Origin: Butyrivibrio sp. UBA3740
GTDB lineage: Bacteria > Bacillota > Clostridia > Lachnospirales > Lachnospiraceae
Length of the DNA stretch: 19,443 nt
Direction: 5' to 3'
Assembly (NCBI GenBank): GCA_002372465.1
Contig: DFGW01000056.1
Span: 14,330-33,772 of the forward strand
The translations under genes were made by a program, and so were the position numbers. Below the pieces are notes generated by a model, which saw nothing but the letters and a program-made list of their open reading frames with translations, had not been told where the DNA came from and made no database searches. Shown piece after piece: positions 7,119 to 12,584 of this stretch. How positions within the stretch are numbered: the stretch's first letter is position 1; each line of letters starts with the position of its first letter.

Positions 7119-8297
7119 ATGCTAGAAATAAAAGAATCCTTTGCAAACAGCAAAAATGGTCCTAAAGTTATGGTCATCGGCATAGGTGGTGGCGGAAACA
7201 ATGCAGTTACAAGAATGATAGAAAAAGCATCAGACTTTGTAACCTATGCAGCCCTCAACACCGACTCGATGACCTTGGATAAATGCCCTGCCACCAAAAG
7301 ACTCCAACTTGGAGCAAAGCTCACCCAGGGCTATGGTGCAGGCGGAGATCCCACAGTGGGCGAATCCGCTGCAAAAGAGAGCGAGGAAGATATTGCAGAG
7401 CTTGTCCATGACGCCAACATGGTCATCCTTACCTGCGGAATGGGTGGAGGTACAGGTACCGGCGCTATCCCGGTAGTTGCTCAGATCTGCAAAAATCTTG
7501 GAATCCTTACCGTCGCAGTAGTAACCATGCCCTTTTCTTTTGAAAGTAAGCCCAGAGTCTATGCAGCTCAGACGGGGTTAAAAAAACTTGAGCAGAACAT
7601 TGACACTCTCCTTGTGATCCCTAACGACAAACTCCTTACCATCACTGACAAGCAGTTCTTTCTTGATGATGCCTTTACACTCTGCGATTCAGTCCTGCGC
7701 TATACCATAGAAGGTATAACCAACATCATATTCAACCACGGAACCATAAACCTTGATTTCAACGACCTTAAGTCAACTCTGAAAGACAAGGGCTACGGAC
7801 TTTTTGGTATAGGCATTGCTTCCGGAGAGGAAACAATCGTTGATGCGGTAGAAAAGGCTATCAGCTCACCTCTTCTTGATACGAAGGTCACCGGTGCATC
7901 AAATATTCTCCTTAATACCAGTGGTAAAGTGGATCTCATCGCGCTTAATAAAGCCGTATCATATATCAGGGAACAGGCCGGTGATAATGTGAATATCTTC
8001 TGGGGCACGGTAAGTGGTGAAAAGTCCAGCACCGAAGAAATAGTCGTTACAGTGATCGCCACCGGCATGAAGCAGATAACTGAAACATCAGAAACACCAA
8101 AGCCAGAGTATAAAAAGGCCGTTGAAAAGATACTCCCTCAAAAGGAAACTCCTATCCGGGTCAATCCAAATATAGACTTCCTCAAAAATGCAAAGCAAGC
8201 ATCAGATGTTCCATTATTTAACGTACCTCAGCCCAAACCTACGACAAAACCTGTGCAGCTCCAGATTCCGGAATTTCTTTTGCATAAAGCAAAATAA
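7119..8297 (+). CDS. ftsZ: FtsZ paralogue (tubulin-like GTPase)
   Basis: A 392-residue FtsZ-family protein. The nucleotide-binding loop [10 protein letters not shown] is at 21-30, the tubulin signature GGGTGTG at 109-115, PFSFE...R with Glu142 and Arg146, and the T7 loop NLDFND at 211-216 with the catalytic Asp213 and Asp216. A variable linker (about 325-378) ends in [12 protein letters not shown], which resembles the conserved FtsZ C-terminal peptide that binds FtsA, SepF or ZapA. GTP hydrolysis and polymerisation are therefore expected. It is not in a dcw cluster and stands alone opposite an XRE-ImmA pair, and it has odd positions (MPF for the usual RPF/KPF, SKPR for GxxR), so it is probably a second, regulated copy. 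ATG 7119 follows AGGAGG (7108-7113) by 5 bases. Whether this genome has another ftsZ cannot be seen here. Confidence 0.9.
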   Translation: MLEIKESFANSKNGPKVMVIGIGGGGNNAVTRMIEKASDFVTYAALNTDSMTLDKCPATKRLQLGAKLTQGYGAGGDPTVGESAAKESEEDIAELVHDANMVILTCGMGGGTGTGAIPVVAQICKNLGILTVAVVTMPFSFESKPRVYAAQTGLKKLEQNIDTLLVIPNDKLLTITDKQFFLDDAFTLCDSVLRYTIEGITNIIFNHGTINLDFNDLKSTLKDKGYGLFGIGIASGEETIVDAVEKAISSPLLDTKVTGASNILLNTSGKVDLIALNKAVSYIREQAGDNVNIFWGTVSGEKSSTEEIVVTVIATGMKQITETSETPKPEYKKAVEKILPQKETPIRVNPNIDFLKNAKQASDVPLFNVPQPKPTTKPVQLQIPEFLLHKAK

Positions 8298-8300
8298 CTT

Positions 8301-8330
8301 AGTAAAAGCCAGGGCAACCTGGCTTTTACT
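8301..8330 (+). terminator. Terminator of the FtsZ paralogue
   Basis: A perfect 13-bp inverted repeat, AGTAAAAGCCAGG (8301-8313) and CCTGGCTTTTACT (8318-8330), with a GCAA tetraloop, starts three bases after the ftsZ stop codon. The T run is within the distal arm. It is symmetric and could also act on the opposing minus-strand transcript. Confidence 0.8.
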
Positions 8331-8364
8331 ATATCATTCTGTCAGGACAGCATCTGTCCACCTG

Positions 8365-8718
8365 TTATACGACAAATCCTATTCCTTGTTTCTTTTCTTT
8401 ATACTGGTTTCCTGCCACAGTTTCGAAGTCCTCTGGCTGCAACTGCATGATCTTCTCTCGAGATATCTTTTTACCCCTATTATCCCTGATAAGCCTCTGA
8501 GATTGGTGAAGTTCTGCTTGTTCTTAGAGATTGCGGACAAACCTTCCGTTTCCAAACTCTTCATGACTGCAGGCTTCCTCGAATATCACGATAACGTCAT
8601 CCCTATGATTCTCCATTTCCTGAACAATGGTGTTGATGGCCTCATCTCCAAAACTGTTGCTGTCATCCACCATAGAATACGCCTCATCTATGAAGAGAAA
8701 GGTAGCCTTCTCTGCCAT
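8365..8718 (-). pseudogene. Remnant of a CbbX/SpoVK-like AAA+ ATPase
   Basis: The reading frame from 8718 gives TFLFIDEAYSMVDD (Walker B) and DEAINTIVQEMENHRDDVIV, hallmarks of the CbbX/SpoVK AAA+ group. Three lesions are visible. The N-terminal part with Walker A is absent. After VIVIF the frame jumps to EEACSHEEFGNGRFVRNL, so about 60 residues (AGYP through the sensor region) appear deleted in frame. An in-frame TAA at 8524-8526 then interrupts a still recognisable C-terminus (EQAELHQSQRLIRD through about 52 residues to the stop at 8365-8367). The gene cannot make an active ATPase. It follows the 8684-8899 gene in a shifted frame. Confidence 0.8.
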
Positions 8719-8899
8719 CTACGATTAGAAGTGAAATGTTCCCATCAAGGCCACACTCAATTCCCAGCTGGTCATTAATGCCCATTACAAAACGTTCCCA
8801 ATCTTCTCGCACTGTGAAATCACGGGTTCTGGATTCCTTTTCCTTTTTCACAGCCTCTTCATTAAGTGTGTAAGATATACCAAATTCATAAAAAACCAT
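8684..8899 (-). CDS. Small protein of unknown function (71 aa), probably truncated at its 3' end
   Basis: ATG 8899 follows GGAGG by about 8 bases, so translation is likely. The first 62 residues look like a real soluble protein (YEFGISYTLNEEAVKKEKES, then FTVREDWERFVMGINDQLG, then DGNISLLIVDG). The last ten or so codons run into the AAA+ remnant in another frame, so the natural C-terminus seems to have been replaced at a fusion junction near 8715. It is the second gene of a small operon after the 115-aa gene (27-base gap). Function unknown. Confidence 0.55.
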   Translation of the reverse strand: MVFYEFGISYTLNEEAVKKEKESRTRDFTVREDWERFVMGINDQLGIECGLDGNISLLIVDGREGYLSLHR

Positions 8900-8926
8900 T
8901 CTTTTACCTCCATCGAGCAGAACCTG

Positions 8927-9274
8927 TTAGTTCTCCTCGTCTAAATGACAACGATAATGCTTGCTTCCATCTATGTGTATGGTTGGCTCCTCTTCAATAC
9001 CAAGCCATTCCAGCACTCTCGCAACATATGAATCTTCTATATAAGGGCTCATGTAAACTATGGGCTTTCCCTTGTTTGAAACTTCCACTCTCCCCCTGGG
9101 ATAGTAGTTATACGGCTTTCGGCACCCCTTTGGCTTTACAAACTCCCAAAACCGTTCATGGTTGTAGTTTGTGCCGTCTTTTGAAAGACCTTCTGTGATT
9201 CCTTTTTCATATCTGGCTATGACTAGCTCTTCGTCAACAAGCCAGAATACTCCTCTTTTTCCTTCCACACTCAT
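8927..9274 (-). CDS. Protein of unknown function (115 aa)
   Basis: ATG 9274 was chosen because GGAGAAAG lies 6 bases upstream; a longer frame to 9403 would read through two hairpins. The protein is rich in aromatic and basic residues: WLVDEELVIARYEKG, then HERFWEFVKPKGCRKPYNYY, then PRGRVEVSNKGKPIVYMSPY and a final HYRCHLDEEN. It looks like a compact alpha/beta protein with no membrane segment or catalytic motif that I can name. It leads a short minus-strand operon with the 71-aa gene and the AAA+ remnant. The pattern GRVEVSNKGKPIVYMSP is strongly coding-like. Confidence 0.75.
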   Translation of the reverse strand: MSVEGKRGVFWLVDEELVIARYEKGITEGLSKDGTNYNHERFWEFVKPKGCRKPYNYYPRGRVEVSNKGKPIVYMSPYIEDSYVARVLEWLGIEEEPTIHIDGSKHYRCHLDEEN

Positions 9275-9336
9275 ATTTCTTTCTCCGCATAAATAGGTGC
9301 TTTCTCGTATCTTATGCTCATATTCTACAAAAGGTG

Positions 9337-9356
9337 ATGGGCATTTTTTTGCCCAT
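9337..9356. repeat. Intergenic hairpin with T6 loop (copy c)
   Basis: ATGGGCA (9337-9343) pairs with TGCCCAT (9350-9356) around six T. This is the shortest of three related hairpins. It lies in the 324-base gap between the 115-aa gene and the ATPase gene, which also holds a second hairpin, a degraded short gene and the ATPase promoter. Confidence 0.5.
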
Positions 9357-9362
9357 GAAAAT

Positions 9363-9382
9363 GGCAGGCGTTTCAGCCTGCC
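9363..9382 (-). terminator. Hairpin, likely terminator of the degraded minus-strand gene
   Basis: GGCAGGC (9363-9369) and GCCTGCC (9376-9382) form a perfect 7-bp GC-rich stem with a 6-base loop. On the minus strand it is followed by ATTTTC, a weak T run. It lies 17 bases after the stop of the degraded gene at 9400-9521. Confidence 0.5.
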
Positions 9383-9399
9383 GATAATATCCATGCGTA

Positions 9400-9521
9400 T
9401 CATTCATATATAAAATACCAAAAATGTGTATCCATGAGATCTTCAAACTCAGCAATGTCATAACAAATATCTGAGTTGAAGTGGATTGCATCAGCTTAAT
9501 AAATTCTTTCAAATTGTTCAT
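9400..9521 (-). pseudogene. Degraded short gene (frameshifted)
   Basis: The minus strand starts with ATG 9521 and reads MNNLKEFIKLM in one frame. The adjacent frame then reads DAIHFNSDICYDIAEF and EDLMDTHFWYFIYE to a stop at 9400-9402. The two pieces make better protein sense joined than either frame alone, pointing to a frameshift of a roughly 40-residue gene or the end fragment of a larger one. Family not recognised. A terminator-like hairpin follows. Confidence 0.35.
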
Positions 9522-9534
9522 TTCCGCTAGCCTA

Positions 9535-9563
9535 TTGATATGACAACCATTTTCGGCTAAAAT
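9535..9563 (+). promoter_or_regulatory. Promoter of the DUF4143 ATPase gene
   Basis: -35 TTGATA (9535-9540), a 17-base spacer, and -10 TAAAAT (9558-9563), each one mismatch from consensus. The -10 lies inside the palindrome at 9551-9589, and the predicted start is near its centre (about 9570), so the palindrome can act as an operator at the DNA level. Confidence 0.6.
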
Positions 9564-9589
9564 ATGATTGAATCACATTTTAGCCGAAA
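9551..9589. repeat. 39-bp palindrome upstream of the ATPase gene
   Basis: The arms 9551-9569 and 9571-9589 pair at 18 of 19 positions, centred on 9570. The left arm begins TTTCGGCTAAAAT and the inner part is TGATT-G-AATCA. The right edge overlaps the ribosome site AAAGGA (9587-9592). Its 31-bp core is homologous (25 of 31 positions by my count) to the palindrome after the same gene at 10840-10876. Confidence 0.85.
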
Positions 9590-9598
9590 GGATTTATC

Positions 9599-10831
9599 AT
9601 GAGACATATCGAAAGGGATCTTAAATCTAAGATAATAGACCTTAACAAAGAGTACTCAGCCATCCTGATCACAGGTGCAAGACAGGTTGGAAAGAGCACT
9701 TTGTTTGAAACCATAATGAAAGAACAGGGAAAAGAAAGAGAAATCGTCACATTAGATGACCTGGAGGCCCGTGCTCTTGCCAAAAAAGATCCTGCAATGT
9801 TTTTGCAGATCCATGAACCGCCTGTCATGATCGATGAAGTGCAGTATGCTCCGGAGCTCTTTTCATATATCAAGATCGCAATAGACAAAGGTGCTGCCCC
9901 GGGATCATTCTGGCTTACAGGTTCGCAGGCCTTCAAGCTCATGGACCTGGCACAGGAGTCATTGGCCGGAAGAGTTGCAATACTCAGGCTCCCTCCTCTT
10001 TCGCAACACGAAGCATATGGAAAAGATGTTTCCAGTCCATTTTCTGTTGATCTTAACGAACTTAAGAAACGTAAAAAGACACATGCGCCTGCTTCATTGG
10101 ATGAAATATATGAACGCATCTGGATGGGCGGAATGCCTGGTCTTATCAGTGGAAAGTTCACCGACAGAGATGTTTACTACAGCAGTTACATCCAGACATA
10201 CATAGAAAGAGATGTAAGCGACCTGATCCAAGGAGTAGATAAGCTCTTATTCCAGGACTTTATAAGATCAGCTGCATCAAGGATAGGCGAGGTACTTAAT
10301 GTACACGCTATGGCCGAAGATGTCGGAATAAACGATAATACCGCAAAACGCTGGCTCCAGGTCCTTGAAAAGTCAGAAATCATCACACTGCTTCGGCCTT
10401 ACAGTAACAATCTGCTCCACAGAACGATCAAGGCACCAAAGCTGTATTTCTTTGATACCGGCCTTGTGGCTTACCTGACAAAATATTCATCCCCAGAGAT
10501 CCTTGCAAACGGCGCTCTTGCCGGACACATTCTTGAAAACTACGTTGTCATGGAGATCATCAAATCCTATAAAAACGCAGCTAAGGATTGCCTCTTCTGG
10601 TATTACAGGGATAAGGACAATAAGGAAGTCGATATGATCCTTGAAAGTGATGGAATGCTCCATCCAATAGAGGTCAAAAGATCGGTCAATCCAGGCACTG
10701 AGCTGGTAGGCGCTTTTTCAGTATTAGACAAAGCAACAACACCAAGAGGCTGCGGCGCAATAATATGCATGCGGCCTGAGCTTTCAGCTGTAGACAGTAA
10801 TAATCTGATAGTTCCCGTGTGGTATATATAA
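9599..10831 (+). CDS. AAA_14/DUF4143 family ATPase with C-terminal nuclease-like motif
   Basis: A 410-residue ATPase. Walker A is GARQVGKST (26-34), Walker B is PPVMIDEVQYAP (about 74-85), and FWLTGSQ (about 104-110) resembles the sensor region. The second half is the DUF4143 domain, ending with KEVDMILE and HPIEVKRS, an acidic residue followed by ExK, which resembles the PD-(D/E)XK core. These genes are common and often multicopy in Clostridia and Bacteroides; their biological role is unclear. AAAGGA precedes ATG 9599 by 6 bases. It is the only plus-strand gene between 8297 and the window end apart from a remnant. It is bracketed by two homologous palindromes, one in its promoter and one as terminator, so promoter, gene and terminator look like one compact unit that may have moved as such. 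Confidence 0.9.
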   Translation: MRHIERDLKSKIIDLNKEYSAILITGARQVGKSTLFETIMKEQGKEREIVTLDDLEARALAKKDPAMFLQIHEPPVMIDEVQYAPELFSYIKIAIDKGAAPGSFWLTGSQAFKLMDLAQESLAGRVAILRLPPLSQHEAYGKDVSSPFSVDLNELKKRKKTHAPASLDEIYERIWMGGMPGLISGKFTDRDVYYSSYIQTYIERDVSDLIQGVDKLLFQDFIRSAASRIGEVLNVHAMAEDVGINDNTAKRWLQVLEKSEIITLLRPYSNNLLHRTIKAPKLYFFDTGLVAYLTKYSSPEILANGALAGHILENYVVMEIIKSYKNAAKDCLFWYYRDKDNKEVDMILESDGMLHPIEVKRSVNPGTELVGAFSVLDKATTPRGCGAIICMRPELSAVDSNNLIVPVWYI

Positions 10832-10839
10832 AATAAGAT

Positions 10840-10880
10840 AGCGGCCAAAATCTGATTCAATCGGATTTTGGCCGCTTTTA
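10840..10880 (+). terminator. Palindromic terminator of the ATPase gene
   Basis: AGCGGCCAAAATC (10840-10852) pairs with GATTTTGGCCGCT (10864-10876). The inner part extends the stem to 17 pairs with one G-T pair and a 3-base loop, followed by TTTTA. The core resembles the upstream palindrome at 9551-9589. Confidence 0.8.
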
Positions 10881-10902
10881 GTTCCCGTGGAACGCTCCCT
10901 AC

Positions 10903-11088
10903 TTACATATCATCAAGCTCATCTTCAAACTCAAGCCATCCAAGGAGCCTGTCTTCTTCCCTCTCGCGACGAAGCTCCTCCTGTCTGCGTTCGAACTCTC
11001 TGCGCTCTTTCTTGTTCATGCTGCCTACGAGTTTGTTGTACTGGCTATCTGTCAGTCTTACATCCTTATCTCTTTTTCCAAAGAACAT
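10903..11088 (-). CDS. Small highly charged protein (61 aa)
   Basis: ATG 11088 is preceded by a consensus GGAGGTGA, which decides it over a longer frame to 11136. The protein starts MFFGKRDKDVRLTDSQYNKL, continues with a long charged helix (KKERREFERRQEELRRERE) likely to form a coiled coil, and ends acidic (EFEDELDD). Proteins of this shape are common small accessory genes in Lachnospiraceae, often with mobile elements (from memory, not checked). Its ribosome site contains the stop codon of the 39-aa gene upstream, so the two are tightly coupled. Function unknown. Confidence 0.75.
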   Translation of the reverse strand: MFFGKRDKDVRLTDSQYNKLVGSMNKKERREFERRQEELRREREEDRLLGWLEFEDELDDM

Positions 11089-11092
11089 AAAA

Positions 11093-11212
11093 TCACCTCC
11101 ACTCTCCGTCTTTTCTGCATATTTCGTAGTGTTCACACGTTCCGCAGAAATGCTTACAAAATCTGCTCTTTTTATTCAGACACTTTCTGATCCAAAATAG
11201 AATTCTTTCCAT
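11093..11212 (-). CDS. Small Cys-rich basic protein (39 aa)
   Basis: A 39-codon frame from ATG 11212, with AAGGAGG five bases upstream, to TGA 11093-11095, which lies within the GGAGGTGA ribosome site of the 61-aa gene. It has a basic, hydrophobic start (ILFWIRKCLNKKSRF) and then five Cys in all, four of them spaced C-x3-C-x2-C-x5-C (Cys19, 23, 26, 32), which could bind zinc or an iron-sulphur centre. The start signal, the coupling and the Cys spacing make it a credible gene despite its size. Function unknown; a metal-binding regulator or small toxin-like peptide are both possible. Confidence 0.65.
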   Translation of the reverse strand: MERILFWIRKCLNKKSRFCKHFCGTCEHYEICRKDGEWR

Positions 11213-11236
11213 GACAGCCTCCTTTATGAGGGCACA

Positions 11237-11271
11237 GGGCGAGGTACAGATATATAATCTGTACCCCGCCC
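11237..11271. repeat. Long imperfect hairpin before the Cys-rich gene
   Basis: The arms 11237-11251 and 11257-11271 pair at 14 of 15 positions (GGTACAGAT with ATCTGTACC at the core, then GGGCG outside). It lies between the end of the sce7726-like gene and the ribosome site of the 39-aa gene, both on minus, so it may end the first transcript or lead the second. No clear T run follows on minus; a scattered T-rich stretch follows on plus. Confidence 0.55.
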
Positions 11272-11381
11272 CAACTTAGTTTTACTTTTCCTTGTAGTAG
11301 AAGTATAAACTTTTATAAGTCCAATATTCCTCACAACAAAGGTCTTGTAATTCGTTTTTAAGATTTCTTTAGAAAAGCTGA

Positions 11382-12092
11382 CTACCTTCTACGACCTCTT
11401 CTTTTCTTTTTTGAGAAATTCCCTGCTTTAGAAGCCTGTTCCACCATCAGTTCTAACTTACGTTTCGGATCAGTCTCTTTTTCTATCAGCTTTTGAAGCT
11501 CTCCTTTCCGGTACTCCGTTAGCTTTTCTGTAACTTTACTGTAATCCCTCTCCAAAAGGAGATTGCTTATGACTGAAGATAATTCCTTCATTTCCACTAA
11601 ATCCGGCACAAGATCACATATTTTATCTATAACAAAGTCTTTACTCTTTTCTTTATACTTTGCCATGCCAAATTTTTCCTGGATGACAGCCAGTTCCGGT
11701 CTCCAAAGGATCTTTAACTTATTATCAAGCTTCATCTTTGGATTTGGCTTAGCTTCTCTATACATATAAAAGTCTGGTATTCCTTCAATTTCTTCAACCG
11801 TTATTATCCCCCAGTAATCAGGAATATGCTCTTTTACATGCATTCCATGGCTTGAGCCAACTACTGCAATGTTGAAGTCGTAAAACTTGTCATAGTCTTT
11901 TACCTGTCTTGCGAGCCTTGCATAGGTATCTGCATCTGACTTTATTTCTATCCCGTAGATACTTCCAGTTGTTACCATAACGATGTCTGCTCGGGAACGC
12001 CCCATTGTCTTTTCTTCTATGATCCTTATTTTTCCATATTTTTCTTCAAGAAAGTCAAAAAGCGGCTCTCTTATATCCTTATCTTTAAGCAT
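11382..12092 (-). CDS. sce7726-like protein with PD-(D/E)XK-type core
   Basis: A 236-residue protein. The first 110 residues match what I know of the sce7726 family: KDKDIREPLFDFLEE, then RADIVMV (Asp36), then YGIEIKSDADTYARL (Glu49-Ile-Lys51) and RQVKDYDKFYDFNIAVVG. The Asp and ExK pair fits a restriction-endonuclease-like fold. The C-terminal half is basic and ends in KKKRRGRRR, suggesting nucleic-acid binding. ATG 12092 fits the start of the conserved domain, with GGGAAGAG upstream; an ATG at 12158 lacks a ribosome site and would add 22 unusual residues. A TATACT-like -10 lies about 25-30 bases before the start. It is beside an integrase remnant, consistent with mobile-element cargo. Confidence 0.75.
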   Translation of the reverse strand: MLKDKDIREPLFDFLEEKYGKIRIIEEKTMGRSRADIVMVTTGSIYGIEIKSDADTYARLARQVKDYDKFYDFNIAVVGSSHGMHVKEHIPDYWGIITVEEIEGIPDFYMYREAKPNPKMKLDNKLKILWRPELAVIQEKFGMAKYKEKSKDFVIDKICDLVPDLVEMKELSSVISNLLLERDYSKVTEKLTEYRKGELQKLIEKETDPKRKLELMVEQASKAGNFSKKKRRGRRR

Positions 12093-12192
12093 TTTCTCTT
12101 CCCTGTTCTTTTCTTTGCATAATAGTATATCAGAGTTCCTGCCCATTTTTGGGGCCATGTGTATGCAAGCTTTTTTACAAAAACACGTTACT

Positions 12193-12342
12193 TTAATAGA
12201 TCACTTCCGAGGAACAATACTGTACAACAAAAGCGGCGATATTTACATGGTCGCTGATGTCTTAGGACATAAGGACATAATTTATTACCATTTATTGCGT
12301 CTTGACGCATTTTTAGGTAATACAGCCAGACAAAAAACGTAA
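12193..12342 (+). pseudogene. C-terminal remnant of a tyrosine recombinase/integrase
   Basis: The plus strand reads HFRGTILYNKSGDIYMVADV then LGHKDI, the well-known end of the tyrosine recombinase catalytic domain (Arg of the HxxR box, then the LGH motif with its His). The normal continuation to the catalytic Tyr is lost after LGHKDI, and no recombinase sequence is seen upstream, where the DNA already codes the sce7726-like gene on the other strand. It is a scar of an earlier integrated element. Confidence 0.7.
12296..12314 (+). terminator. Terminator-like hairpin in the integrase remnant
   Basis: TGCGTC (12296-12301), two T, and GACGCA (12304-12309) form a perfect 6-bp stem followed by five T on plus. 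It disrupts the recombinase frame, so it was probably acquired when the gene was broken. Confidence 0.4.
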
Positions 12343-12412
12343 AAATCTTGTCATTCCGTAAAACTGATGGCCTTTGGATATGACACTGTATTATAGCATG
12401 CAAAGGCAGTAA

Positions 12413-12453
12413 ATGAACTACCATCACCGACAACATCGGAAATGGTAGTTCAT
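12413..12453. repeat. Nested inverted repeat of unknown role
   Basis: ATGAACTACCAT (12413-12424) is perfectly repeated in inverse at 12442-12453, and the 17-base loop holds a second stem CCGA/TCGG (12427-12430, 12436-12439). The gap 12093-12584 otherwise holds only the integrase remnant, this repeat and the terminator at 12545-12577. No gene ends directly here, so it could be an old element end or a structured RNA. Confidence 0.6.
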
Positions 12454-12544
12454 CTCACCACATATGGTCAATCAAACGGACAGACAAGGCTAAAATCATC
12501 GTCTATAATATATCTTTTTATAAATGTAAAGGTATTCCTTCAAG

Positions 12545-12577
12545 AAAAAACGGCAAGGCCAAAAGGCCAAGCCGTTT
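12545..12577 (-). terminator. Terminator of the DUF4332-like gene
   Basis: On minus, AAACGGC (12577-12571) and GCCGTTT (12554-12548) enclose a TT/TT internal mismatch and a GGCC/GGCC inner stem with a T4 loop, and the T run continues to 12545. It starts 7 bases after the end of the gene. Confidence 0.8.
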
Positions 12578-12584
12578 CATACTT

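Noticed and set aside
8188..8778. A 196-residue plus-strand frame after ftsZ
   Set aside because: It is the antisense of the AAA+ remnant and the ftsZ terminator, with low-quality composition and no ribosome site.
9318..9521. A 67-residue minus-strand frame from ATG 9521
   Set aside because: It runs through two hairpins, and its later codons make poor protein; the adjacent frame is more coding-like, so it is reported as a frameshifted remnant instead.
9580..10161. A 193-residue minus-strand frame inside the ATPase gene
   Set aside because: It is a shadow of the DUF4143 ATPase, which has intact Walker motifs on the plus strand.
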